Assembly: GCA_005792355.1 (NCBI GenBank)
Contig: SXSC01000082.1
Span: 37,941-101,940, forward strand
DNA length: 64,000 nt
DNA from: Opitutaceae bacterium
Lineage (GTDB): Bacteria > Verrucomicrobiota > Verrucomicrobiia > Opitutales > Opitutaceae
Reading direction: 5' to 3'
Under the pieces are notes generated by a model, which searched no databases, was not told the origin of the DNA, and saw nothing but the letters and a program-made list of their open reading frames with translations. The position numbers were made by a program, and so were the translations under genes. Shown in pieces: positions 1 to 8,327 of this stretch; position 1 is the first letter of the stretch, and each line of letters opens with the position of its first letter.

Positions 1-2
1 GG

Positions 3-350
3 CGCCCAGCCGACGGCAAGGCCACCCGCGCGGGCTTCGTCGATGTGCCCGCGGTCGTCGGTACTCAGGCGGGTGCCGAATTCGAGTTCACCTTCGAGGG
101 CACGGGCGCCGGCCTGTTTGTCACCTCCGGACCCGACGCCGGCGTGATCGAATTCAGCGTCGACGGAGGCGAGACCCGGACGGTCGACACCTTCACCCGT
201 TGGAGCCGCAGCCTGCACCTTCCTTGGTCCGTCATCCTCGACGACCAGCTCGCGCCAGGACGCCACACCGTTCGCGTCCGCCTCGCCGGCGCCCGCAACC
301 CCGCCAGCATCGGTACCGCCTTGCGCGTCTTCCACCTGCTGCTGAACTGA
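3..350 (+). CDS. C-terminal part of a probable secreted SGNH/GDSL-type hydrolase
   Basis: The frame is open from the first bases of the window, so the start and catalytic part lie upstream. About 115 residues remain, ending in a TGA at 348-350. They read as a beta-rich accessory domain: GPDAGVIEFSVDGGE, then TRWSRSLHLPWSVIL, then a turn with LAPGRHTVRVRL. From memory this pattern occurs as an ancillary domain of SGNH/GDSL hydrolases that deacylate carbohydrates in Verrucomicrobiota and Bacteroidota. The catalytic block cannot be seen here, so the family assignment is an inference. The next plus-strand gene starts more than 800 bases downstream, so it is not clearly in an operon with it. Confidence 0.5.
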   Translation, partial: RPADGKATRAGFVDVPAVVGTQAGAEFEFTFEGTGAGLFVTSGPDAGVIEFSVDGGETRTVDTFTRWSRSLHLPWSVILDDQLAPGRHTVRVRLAGARNPASIGTALRVFHLLLN

Positions 351-402
351 GGCGGCGCCCACCCGGGGTTCCCTCCTTGGCGGCCCATTTTAGCCCGGAA
401 AT

Positions 403-545
403 TTCCTAACGCGTCAACCGCAACCGAAGGAATCAAACCGCTGGTCACAGAGGTCACTGAGGCCCGGCAGGAGGTCACAGAGAATACCACCGGAAAAGAA
501 CGCCGCTCCTCCGCTCTGTGGCCTCTCTTTTCCCTCCGTGATCTC
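403..545. repeat. Interspersed repeat A, copy 1 (about 143 bp)
   Basis: This stretch is almost identical to 29594-29737, with only a few differences, one being a single-base insertion in the second copy. It begins near TTCCTAACGCGTCAACCGC and ends near CCCTCCGTGATCTC. Inside it are the related words GTCACAGAGGTCACTGAGG and CTCTGTGGCCTCTC, which can partly pair with each other. No convincing coding frame is conserved. It lies 52 bases after the stop of the preceding gene; bases 546-710 show nothing else. Confidence 0.85.
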
Positions 546-710
546 TGTAGCCGATCCGCCGGGGTCAGTCCGCTAGTCGCTAGTTTTTGAATTCCAGAAT
601 TTGGGTGCCGCGGGAGAGCCCGTCAGCCGCAAGTTTCCTCCGCACCGACGACCCGCCGGCGAAGTAGCAACTATCGGCCTGACCCCCTTGCCACCCGCAG
701 AGGAAAAAAT

Positions 711-845
711 CCGCCGACGTGTCATTCCCTTGCCACCCATTCCTTTGCCAAGAGTCCCTGTCGACCGCGAGATTTGCCATCGTAACAGCAATCGCCACCC
801 GCCAAAAACTTAAGCGCCATTCCGGACTGTCCCCCTTGGATCGGA
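711..845. repeat. Interspersed repeat B, copy 1
   Basis: Bases 711-845 recur almost unchanged at 961-1096. Both copies hold TTGCCACCCATTCCTTTGCC, the phrase GTCCCTGTCGACCGCGAGA, and end with CCCCCTTGGATCGG. The copies differ by a handful of substitutions and one inserted C. The short frames inside are not of conserved length, so I read this as a non-coding repeat unit. Confidence 0.85.
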
Positions 846-930
846 CGATTGCGCCCGGGAGGCGGCGAGGCTCACGGTCGTTCCCTGGAGGTTGCGGGTC
901 CGCTTTCGGCGGTGGGCGGTGGGGCAGGAT

Positions 931-1096
931 GGCAAAGGAATCGGTGGCAGAGGAATAATTCCACCGACGTTTCATTCCCCTTGCCACCCATTCCTTTGCC
1001 AAAAGTCCCTGTCGACCGCGAGAATTGCCATCGTAACAGCTATCGCCGCCCGCCAAAAACTTATGCGCCATTCCGGACTGACCCCCTTGGATCGGC
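931..1096. repeat. Interspersed repeat B, copy 2, with hairpin
   Basis: The second copy of repeat B (961-1096) is preceded by an inverted partner at 931-950 that pairs with 981-1000 (two mismatches in 20), giving a 20-bp stem with a 30-base loop. The unit ends about 70 bases before the start of the phosphodiester glycosidase gene. The 846-930 spacer and 1097-1167 show no gene; they may carry that gene's promoter, which I cannot define. Confidence 0.8.
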
Positions 1097-1167
1097 CCCA
1101 GCCGTCAATTCCGGTGGTCCACGGCGGCCTCGCGTCGCGGCCGGCGGCGCATCTACGTTGAGGCATC

Positions 1168-2139
1168 ATGATTCCATTGCGCCATGTCTTCGGTCTGCTG
1201 CTGGCAGGTGTGACGGGTTGCCTGACAGCGGCCGGGGCGGATGCGATCGTCACCCACCCGTTCCGCGGCATCACCCTCATTGCGCGATCCGAAACCTCGC
1301 CGCGCAACGTCCGGATGCACGTGGTGCTGGTGGATTTGTCGGCACCGGGCCTCTCGTTCAAACTCACCCCACCGGGCGGCGGCCGTGACACCGTGCGGCA
1401 GACGACCATGGATTTTTTGCTGCAGGAGAAAGCCCAGCTCGCCGTCAACGTTCACTTCTTCGTGCCGTTTCCGTCCGACGAAACCGACGTCGAGGTCGTG
1501 GGCCTGGCCGCGTCGCAAGGGAAGGTCTATTCGCCGTTCGAGCCGCAGCCGGTCGGGCGCGCGTACGCGGACCAGAGCTACGCGATCGTCGCCTATGCCC
1601 CGGCGCTCAACATCGACGCCGCCAACCGCGTCACCCTCGTGCGTCGCGATCCGGCCCATCCAGGCAACCGGCAGACACTGCCCCGCGTGCCACTCTGGAA
1701 TGCCCTCTCGGGCGGCGCTCAGATTGTCACCGACGGCGCCAAGACGATCCCTTCCTACTCCGGCGTCGCGGGCGGCCTGAATCCCTCGACGGCCTATTCG
1801 GACACGAACTCGTGGTATGCCCTGCCCCGCGCGCGCACGGCCGCGGGAGTGACGGCGAATCTGAAAACGTTGGTGCTGTTCACCGCCGATCAGGCCGCCG
1901 GTTCGGGCGGGATGACGGTGGCGGAAGTCGCGGATCGGTTGATCAACGACTATCACGTGGCGCAGGCCCTGAATCTCGACGGCGGCGGCTCCACCACCCT
2001 CGCGATGCAGGATCCCGCCACGCTCAAGGGCCGCCTCGTCAACACCTCTTCCGACAATCCACGGGGTCGCGCGGTCGGCAGCAGCCTGGCGATTTTTGCC
2101 GCACGGTTGCCGGCACCTGACAAATCCCCGCCGCGGTGA
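1168..2139 (+). CDS. Secreted phosphodiester glycosidase family protein (NAGPA-like)
   Basis: The 323-residue protein carries the NAGPA/phosphodiester glycosidase fold named after mammalian N-acetylglucosamine-1-phosphodiester alpha-N-acetylglucosaminidase. Seen in the sequence: an N-terminal hydrophobic signal (about 1-25), the N-terminal strand HVVLVDLSAP, an NVHFFVPF element at 94-101 and the family signature NLDGGGSTTLAM at 269-280, followed by RAVGSSLAIFA near the end. VTGC at 15-18 resembles a lipobox, so it could be a lipoprotein instead of a fully released protein. Bacterial members remove sugars from phosphodiester-linked polymers, but the substrate here is unknown. It stands alone, with repeats upstream and a convergent gene downstream. 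Confidence 0.85.
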   Translation: MIPLRHVFGLLLAGVTGCLTAAGADAIVTHPFRGITLIARSETSPRNVRMHVVLVDLSAPGLSFKLTPPGGGRDTVRQTTMDFLLQEKAQLAVNVHFFVPFPSDETDVEVVGLAASQGKVYSPFEPQPVGRAYADQSYAIVAYAPALNIDAANRVTLVRRDPAHPGNRQTLPRVPLWNALSGGAQIVTDGAKTIPSYSGVAGGLNPSTAYSDTNSWYALPRARTAAGVTANLKTLVLFTADQAAGSGGMTVAEVADRLINDYHVAQALNLDGGGSTTLAMQDPATLKGRLVNTSSDNPRGRAVGSSLAIFAARLPAPDKSPPR

Positions 2140-2154
2140 GGAGTGCAGCCGCCG

Positions 2155-2171
2155 GTGAGTGGGGCACTCAC
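2155..2171. terminator. Possible 3' hairpin after the phosphodiester glycosidase gene
   Basis: GTGAGTG and CACTCAC pair around a three-base loop just past the stop codon. There is no T-run, so a rho-independent terminator is only possible. The gap to 2313 also contains several short GATCGG-type palindromes. Confidence 0.3.
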
Positions 2172-2313
2172 GTCGCGCACGCCGTGACGGTCGGCGAGAC
2201 CGCTCCGACGGGGTCAGTCGATTGTTGATCGGGGCCGATCCGACGTGGTCAGGCCGATCGTCGATCGGAAAATCGGGAAACGTGTCCGCGGGTGAAGTGG
2301 ACCGGGCCCATTT

Positions 2314-3891
2314 TCAGTTCGTCTCGATCACGCGCACGCGCAGGGCGAAATCGGGGTCCGGGGACTTCCGGAGTTTTCGCCCGCTGGAGATCGTCAGGTT
2401 GCGGAGCGTCACCTGTTCGGTCAGCTGGTAGCGGAACGGCCGATTTGCCTCCGGCGCGCTCGCACCGTCCGGGTCCGTGAAGAGGTAGGGCCCTTGGTAA
2501 TCCTTGGGCACATTTCGGTCGTCGATCACCAGCCCGTCGATGGTGATTTCCCGCGGCATGAAGCAGGGATAGCCGAAGTCGTGCTGCCCGTCGTTGCTGG
2601 CGGAGAGGAGGGTGGGCTGGACCGTCGCGCCGCAGGCGGGAATCCAGCGGCTGTTGCGGATCACCACGGCGCCCTCCCACGTGCTGCCGTAGTCGCCGCG
2701 GAGACTGATGAAGGACCGGCCGTTCAGCGTGGAATTCTCCACCGTCAACGTGCCCCGGCCGATCGCGTTCAGTCCCGCGTGACCCAACGTGCAGCCGCGC
2801 AGGGTGTAGGTCCCGGAGACCCCCTGGTGCGTGTCCATGCGGGACAGCACGCAGTTCTCCAGCAGGATGTTTTTGCAGAAGTTGGTCCCGATCACGCCCC
2901 AGCGCGTGGGGTCGCAGATGTTGTCCATGCGGCACCCCACCATCGTGAAGTTGACCACCTCGTTCGCGCTCAAGTCGTAGGTGCCCATGCTCACCGGCTT
3001 GCCGGCGGCGCCGATGGTCGAGTAGGTCTTGTGGCCCGTGACAAAGCAGTCGCGCAGCGTGACATTGGCGCAACTGCTGACCGCGAGAAACCCACTGTAC
3101 GGATGGCCGACTTCCGTCTCGCCCACGACATGATGGGTCAAGCCCTCCACGGTCGTGTTCGAGCGGGTGATGGCGATATTGCGCAACCAGTAATTGTAAC
3201 CTTTGTCCTGCTTCATGCGGTTGGCCGTGGTCGTGAAAATCCCGCCCTTGAGGACCAGCGGTCGCTCATCGATCGGCTGGGCCTCAACTCGCGTGATCGT
3301 GTCGTAGTCCCAGTCAATGGCGCCTTCGATCGTTCCGTCGCGGCGCAAGATGAAGCAATCGCGCTGGGGTGCGCCGTTGTTTTGGTTCAGGCCCTTTCGA
3401 ATGTAGACCCGCTTGCGACCGTTCTCCACCCGCACCCAGCAGTCGCGGGGCGGTTGGACGTCGAGGAGCCGCTGATCCCGCGTCAGGCGCTGAATTGGCA
3501 GCACCACGGGCTTCAGCAGCGAACGCACGGCGAAGAGTGATACGCGGTGATTTTCGACGTCCGTATCATTGATGACAAACCGCGACACGCTCCAGTCGGT
3601 GTCGGTGGCGATGATCGCGGTGAGGGCCCGGCGACCGAGGTGATAGGTGGCGTCGGGCTTTGTCTTGACCGACAAGCCGTGAGCGTTGGCGAAGGCGTGC
3701 GCCGCGACGATGGCCGGCAGGTCGTCCGCCAACCCGTCGCCCACCGCGCCGAACGCCTCGTAACTGACCGGCCGATCCGTGGACACCCCGCGCTTGGCCT
3801 CCGTCGCAGCGGAGGCCGGCGCCGCGTCCGGCGCAGACCCAAGCAGAATGATCGCCAGCACCCGAAGAGCGGAGCCTCTGGGTTTGTTCAT
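2314..3891 (-). CDS. Secreted right-handed beta-helix (pectate-lyase-like) protein
   Basis: About 525 residues from the ATG at 3891. I prefer this start because it gives a signal peptide (MNKPRGSALRVLAIILLG, then small residues) and has a GGAG nine bases upstream; the frame stays open up to 3993. Residues 46-75 (FGAVGDGLADDLPAIVAAH) match the opening of the Pectate_lyase_3 beta-helix domain. Further on there are short repeats of the kind NVTLRDCFVTG, NILLENCVLSR and TLTVENSTLNG, the rungs of a parallel beta-helix. Such proteins bind or cleave polysaccharides; no catalytic triad can be assigned, so lyase or hydrolase activity is not claimed. It converges with the phosphodiester glycosidase gene. 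Confidence 0.75.
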   Translation of the reverse strand: MNKPRGSALRVLAIILLGSAPDAAPASAATEAKRGVSTDRPVSYEAFGAVGDGLADDLPAIVAAHAFANAHGLSVKTKPDATYHLGRRALTAIIATDTDWSVSRFVINDTDVENHRVSLFAVRSLLKPVVLPIQRLTRDQRLLDVQPPRDCWVRVENGRKRVYIRKGLNQNNGAPQRDCFILRRDGTIEGAIDWDYDTITRVEAQPIDERPLVLKGGIFTTTANRMKQDKGYNYWLRNIAITRSNTTVEGLTHHVVGETEVGHPYSGFLAVSSCANVTLRDCFVTGHKTYSTIGAAGKPVSMGTYDLSANEVVNFTMVGCRMDNICDPTRWGVIGTNFCKNILLENCVLSRMDTHQGVSGTYTLRGCTLGHAGLNAIGRGTLTVENSTLNGRSFISLRGDYGSTWEGAVVIRNSRWIPACGATVQPTLLSASNDGQHDFGYPCFMPREITIDGLVIDDRNVPKDYQGPYLFTDPDGASAPEANRPFRYQLTEQVTLRNLTISSGRKLRKSPDPDFALRVRVIETN

Positions 3892-4176
3892 TGGGCGGAC
3901 TCCACTCGTGGACCGCGCCGGGAGAAAAAAGCAGGATGGATTGAACCAACTAATCGCGGAGTGCATGAGCGAGGAGACGTGCGGGCGTATCAAAGGTCAC
4001 GGGCTCGCGCCGGTTATCAACCCATCCGCGTGCAGGCCCGCACCGGCTGCAACGCGAAGTTCTTCAGCAGGCCGGACTCCTCCAACCTCCTCGTCGTGAA
4101 TCGCAGGTGGGTCCATTCCCCGTGGCCTGCCACGTTCTGGCCGGCGATTCCACGAGCCCGATCCGCGCAGCGGTCG

Positions 4177-4217
4177 CTTGGCCATGATGCCCCGAGGCTT
4201 GCCTCGGGATGGCCAAG
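4177..4217. repeat. Palindromic element, CCCCG-GCTTGC-CGGGG family
   Basis: Nested inverted repeats: outer arms CTTGGCCAT and ATGGCCAAG, inner arms CCCGAGGC and GCCTCGGG separated by TT. The inner core resembles the elements at 29375-29393 and 29507-29526, and the CATGATG before the core is also shared with 29483 onward. Confidence 0.7.
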
Positions 4218-4255
4218 CGCAGGGCGAGTGTTCACTCCGCTCTCCCCGTTGCCAT

Positions 4256-4318
4256 CCCCGGAGAAAGCTTACCCGTCTTTTAGCGGGCTCCGGGGCATTG
4301 ACCAAACCGCCCATCATG
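4256..4318 (-). repeat. Palindromic element, CCCCG-GCTTGC-CGGGG family, expanded loop
   Basis: Read on the minus strand it begins CATGATG, runs through GGTTTGGTCAATGCCCC and has stem arms CCCCGGAG and CTCCGGGG around a 24-base interior. The leading 30 or so bases match 29483-29515 on the plus strand almost exactly, apart from one A. It sits 38 bases beyond the stop codon of the TIR-TPR gene, a position where a 3' hairpin could also act in termination. Confidence 0.65.
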
Positions 4319-4356
4319 TCCTCAGGCAGAGAGAAGGACGCTGCTTTCCGCCGAAT

Positions 4357-7300
4357 TCATTTCTTCGCCGCCGCCTCCCTGGTCATCCGCGCGAGCGTTT
4401 CGCGGGCGACCTTGTATTCCGCGGCGCAGCCGAGCTTCACCAGGAGTTGCTGGAAACGCGGGTCCTCGCGCCGTGGGTCCCACATTGAATCCCAATATAA
4501 ACGGCGCCAGATCACTAGTGGCGTCCGCTCAAGATAAGGCAGCGCTTCGTCGAAACGGCCCAACGCACCGAGCACGAAACCCCGCTGCGGGCTCGTCTCC
4601 GGGAGGACCTTGAGGTATTCATCCGCGTGGGCGACCGCTTCCTCGCGAAGCCCCGCCTGGCACAGCACCCAAATCGCCGAGCTGTCCGCATCGCGCCGCG
4701 GGTTTTTGTCGCGATGCTGCCGAACCAGTCGCGCCGTCTCGACGGCTTCAGTTTTTCGACCGAGTGCGAACAGCACCCGTGCTTGCTGACCCAGGATGGG
4801 CATATAGTCCGACCGCAGGGACTTCGCGCGATCCGAGATGTTCAGCGCGTCGTCGAAGCGCTGGGCGTAGAAGTTGGCTTCAGCGTAGGTGGTGAGGTTC
4901 ACGGCAGCCAAGGGATCGAGCTTCGTCGCTGTGACATATTCCAAGATGCCCCGGTCGAGCTGACCTTGGCTCAGCAGCAGGATCGCGTGCCAGGCGTGAG
5001 CCACCGCGTTGGTGGGACTTAACGTCAAGGCCTTCTGAAACTGCTGCCCGGATTCCGCGAAGCGCTTTTCGAGAAATAGGCAGTAGGCCAGCGCGGGATA
5101 AGCATCGGGCAACGCGGGATCGAGGTCGATGGCGCGCTGCGCCTCAGCCCTGGCCCGCGCAATGTCGTCCGGCGCGACTCGATCTATCTGCCCGTCTTGA
5201 AGGGCATAGGTGTTGCGCATCACGAGCAGGTCCGCCATTGCGGCGTGGGCTTGGGCAAATTCCGGGGCGAGCGCGATGGCCTTCTTGATCGCGGCCTCCG
5301 CCTGCGCGAAGCCATCCTTGGTGCGCAGATTCCAAAAAAACCGGCCTTCCAAGAAAAGCCGATACGCCTCCGGATTCACTTCCTTCGCCGCGCGCGCCGC
5401 GCCGACGAGCTTGAGCTTCAGGTTCTCCGCAATCCCGCCGGCAATGTCATCCTGCAAGGCGAAGATGTTCTTCAGCTCACCATCGAACTTTTTGCTCCAG
5501 ACCAAATCGCCCGTATCCGCCCGGCTGAGCCGCGCCGTCACGCGCGCCATGGTACCGACACTTTGCACGCTACCGTCGACGAGGTAGGCGACGTTGAGCT
5601 GCCGGCCCATGTCCTGAGTGGTCGCATTCTTGTCCTTGAAGTAGAACGCCGAGGCCCGCGCCGCCACGCGCAGCCCCGGCACCGTGGCGAGCAGATTGAG
5701 CAACTCCTCACTGATGCCCTCGGAAAACCCCTCGCTTTCCTTGTCGCCACCGATGGCCTTGAACGCGAGCACGGCGATGGATTTCGGGTCGGAAGCGGTC
5801 GCCGCCGCAGCAGGCTTCGGTGCACGGGCAACGAGTTGCTTGAATCGCTCGTCTTCACGGAGCGAATCGAAGAGCGGATTGAGCTCGAGCACCTTGGCCG
5901 TGAGCGGGTAGTTCACCCAATAGTTCTTGAATAACATCTCGGACTTGTCAGGCAACTGGACGGCCTTTTCCAAGATGGCGAGTGCTTGGTCGCGATGCCC
6001 CAACAGCAGGGCCAGTCCGGCCAGCCCGCCCTCCGGCGAGAAGTAGGTCCCCGGCGTCCAGCCACGCTGTTCCAATTGCAGGCGGATAGTTTCGGCTGCT
6101 GCCATCTGCCCGTTCTTGCCGAGCGCCCAAGCGCGCCAATAGAGAGCATGGCCGTCAGCTGGATTGGCGGCGATCTCGTGATCCGCGGCCTGCAGCGCGG
6201 CCTGCCAGTCAGCCTGTGCAGCCTCGCGGTGGCCGGCGGCCTCGTGAGCGAAGGCCGTTAGTACGGCACGGGGTCCCGAAAATACAAACGAATGGAGGTA
6301 GGTGCGAGGCATGCGTTGGTAGATGGCGAGAGCCCTGCCCGGATCTCGCAGCATGAGCGCCGCAAAACCGGCGATCGCGCCGCCACGGTCCTCGAGAAAA
6401 TTCCACGCCGGCCATTTGGCGAGCGCCGCACTAGCGCCGGCCAGATCGCCGCGCCAGAATAAGCGCACGATCAATTCCCACCCGAGGGCACGCCCGGTAG
6501 GCTGGCGGGCAAGCGAGCGGGCAAGCAAGTCCTCGGCCTCGATAAACCGGCCGGCGGCGAGCAGATAGGCGACCGAGTCGCACCAGGCTGAGCCATCGTT
6601 TGGCGCCAAGGCAGCAGCGCGGTCGAACATGGCTGACGCCTCATCGACCTTGCCGGAGCGGCCTAATTTGCGTCCGAGCACACGAAGCACTTGATAGTTT
6701 CTCGGTGCCTGCTGCGCGAGGGCGCGCAGGTCGCGTTCGGTAATAGCCTGATCAAGCCCGATGTAGTCCGCTGCCGAGGCCTGGGCCACCCGCGCATCGA
6801 TTGAATCCGGATCGAGTCGCATGGCGCGCTCGACTTGCATGCGCATCGAGGCAAGGCGGGATGCGGTGCGGTCGAACGCCATCCGATACATGTCGGCCGA
6901 CAACTGGCCGTAAACGGCCCAAGCTTCAGCGTTGGCGACATCGAGAGCGACGGCCTTCTTGAGGAGTTCCTCGGCCGTGGAGAAACTTTCGCTCATCGCG
7001 TCGTCCCCCTCCTGAAAAATGAAGCGGGCCTTGACGATGAGCTGGCGGGCTTCGGAGAGCGGTGCGGAGGCGCTCGCGGAGGTGGGCGTGCGCGTCCCTG
7101 CGCCCGCATTTGGCGTTGGGCGCAACGCCACGAAGCCGGCAACTCCGAGCCCGACGACCACCGCCGCGATCCATACCGGCGCGGGGACGCGGCGCACCGT
7201 CGAAGTGGCACGGGGCTCCTGACCCGTGTTTGCTGAAACCTCGGGTCGGGAGACCCGTGCCCCGTCCGGACCTCCCAACAACGCCTTCACCCGCGCGCAA

Positions 7301-7701
7301 AACGCCGCGCTCGTCTCGCCGGCGGGCAGGCGCGTCCATTGCACGGCGAGAAACGAGTCGGGCACGTCGGCGCCGCTGTCGCGCGTGTCGTCGATGGTGA
7401 TGGGGACGATAAATGATTTTGATTTCCCCATCGCCTCGGTGCGCCGGTCGGCGAGCCGCCATTCGATCCGGAAATATCCCTCGGGCCGCGCCTGCGTGTT
7501 GGCGGAGATGATCGGCAGGAAGAGCGCGCACTCCTTGATTTGCTGGCGGATTTTCCCGTCCCACGCGTCGCCGCCGACAAGCTCGCTCTGGTCGAACCAC
7601 ACCTCGATGCCGGCCGCGCGCAGCGCCTCGCAGATGCGACGCGCGGCGTCGGCGTCCTGCGAGGCATACGACAAGAAAACCGCCTTGTTGGATTCACTCA
7701 T
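4357..7701 (-). CDS. TIR domain, membrane-anchored TPR protein with FlgO/TolB-like domain
   Basis: About 1114 residues from the ATG at 7701 (MSESNKAVFLSYASQDAD); the frame is open to 7779 but the TIR domain starts here. Layout seen: TIR domain 1-145 with the box FLSYASQDAD and ISANTQARPEGYFRIEW, where Glu80 sits at the position of the NADase glutamate of bacterial TIRs; a single membrane segment at about 174-193; TPR-like helices 210-620; a FlgO/TolB-N-like segment 635-760 (SIAVLAF through LVDGSVQ); more TPRs 770-1110. The last two parts are typical of Opitutaceae adenylate-cyclase-like receptors, but no cyclase is present. Role unknown: a signalling or defence sensor that consumes NAD is one inference. 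No partner gene flanks it. Confidence 0.8.
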   Translation of the reverse strand: MSESNKAVFLSYASQDADAARRICEALRAAGIEVWFDQSELVGGDAWDGKIRQQIKECALFLPIISANTQARPEGYFRIEWRLADRRTEAMGKSKSFIVPITIDDTRDSGADVPDSFLAVQWTRLPAGETSAAFCARVKALLGGPDGARVSRPEVSANTGQEPRATSTVRRVPAPVWIAAVVVGLGVAGFVALRPTPNAGAGTRTPTSASASAPLSEARQLIVKARFIFQEGDDAMSESFSTAEELLKKAVALDVANAEAWAVYGQLSADMYRMAFDRTASRLASMRMQVERAMRLDPDSIDARVAQASAADYIGLDQAITERDLRALAQQAPRNYQVLRVLGRKLGRSGKVDEASAMFDRAAALAPNDGSAWCDSVAYLLAAGRFIEAEDLLARSLARQPTGRALGWELIVRLFWRGDLAGASAALAKWPAWNFLEDRGGAIAGFAALMLRDPGRALAIYQRMPRTYLHSFVFSGPRAVLTAFAHEAAGHREAAQADWQAALQAADHEIAANPADGHALYWRAWALGKNGQMAAAETIRLQLEQRGWTPGTYFSPEGGLAGLALLLGHRDQALAILEKAVQLPDKSEMLFKNYWVNYPLTAKVLELNPLFDSLREDERFKQLVARAPKPAAAATASDPKSIAVLAFKAIGGDKESEGFSEGISEELLNLLATVPGLRVAARASAFYFKDKNATTQDMGRQLNVAYLVDGSVQSVGTMARVTARLSRADTGDLVWSKKFDGELKNIFALQDDIAGGIAENLKLKLVGAARAAKEVNPEAYRLFLEGRFFWNLRTKDGFAQAEAAIKKAIALAPEFAQAHAAMADLLVMRNTYALQDGQIDRVAPDDIARARAEAQRAIDLDPALPDAYPALAYCLFLEKRFAESGQQFQKALTLSPTNAVAHAWHAILLLSQGQLDRGILEYVTATKLDPLAAVNLTTYAEANFYAQRFDDALNISDRAKSLRSDYMPILGQQARVLFALGRKTEAVETARLVRQHRDKNPRRDADSSAIWVLCQAGLREEAVAHADEYLKVLPETSPQRGFVLGALGRFDEALPYLERTPLVIWRRLYWDSMWDPRREDPRFQQLLVKLGCAAEYKVARETLARMTREAAAKK

Positions 7702-8327
7702 ACCTATGCTGAAACCCGGGGCTGTCCGTTCGCCAAGGCCGCGGCCACATGAGCGAAGAGAAGATGGCCCACGGAACACACGGAAGAGAATTCAGGTTTC
7801 GTGTGTTCCCTGGGCCAAAGGACTGAACGGCGTGGAAATATTTTTTCTGTCTTCCCTGTCTTTTGATCCGGACACTCCGGACAGAAAGATTCCGGACAGA
7901 AAAATTTCCAACCGCCGCGCCGCACCTGGATCTTGCAACGCGGAGCTCGCGGAGGGCGCGGAGAAGAAACCCGCCGCAGGACGGGCGGGCGCTGGCTCGC
8001 CTTGGGCGAGTGGAGCGTTGGGCGTTATTCCGGGGCTGACGGGGCATGGTAACGGCCCGGAGAGTTGGCACCGCGCGAGGACGCGTCGAGGCCAGAAACG
8101 CCCGGTGACGAAGGAAGGGCGCATGCCAGGCGCCCATCGCGCGGCGCGGCGGAGAGAAACCGCCGAGCCGTGAAGAAACCGAAGTCGATTCCCCGGGTTG
8201 GGTTTCGCCGCGCGCGCCTCGCGGGTTGGGGGCACCCCGCCTCCAAGAGGGGCGTCCTCCCATTCGAAGCGGCTCAGAATTCAAAGGAGTATTACCAGAC
8301 CTCCCGCAGCGGTCAGAAGGATCGCCG
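7702..8327. other. Gene-free region, 626 bp, with hairpins
   Basis: Between two minus-strand genes. It contains the stem-loop at 7765-7817, short direct repeats of TCCGGACA around 7871-7905, and a GC-rich stretch with no coding signal that I trust on either strand. The promoter of the TIR-TPR gene should lie at the low end. Confidence 0.5.
7765..7817. repeat. Inverted repeat (18-bp arms)
   Basis: TGGCCCACGGAACACACG at 7765-7782 pairs with 7800-7817 with one mismatch, across a 17-base loop. It lies 63 bases upstream of the TIR-TPR start, so it could be a regulatory hairpin, but its wording (ACGGAACACACGG) resembles dispersed intergenic repeats. Confidence 0.6.

Larger units (their letters stand above)
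3892..4356. other. Gene-free region with palindromes and a possible coding relic
   Basis: No complete gene is evident. On the minus strand around 4017-4160 the frame reads GQNVAGHGEWTHLRF and later LLKNFALQPVR, which looks protein-like and may be the 3' remnant of a lost gene. The rest holds the palindromic elements described at 4177-4217 and 4256-4318. The 3892-4016 part should contain the promoter of the beta-helix gene. Confidence 0.4.
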
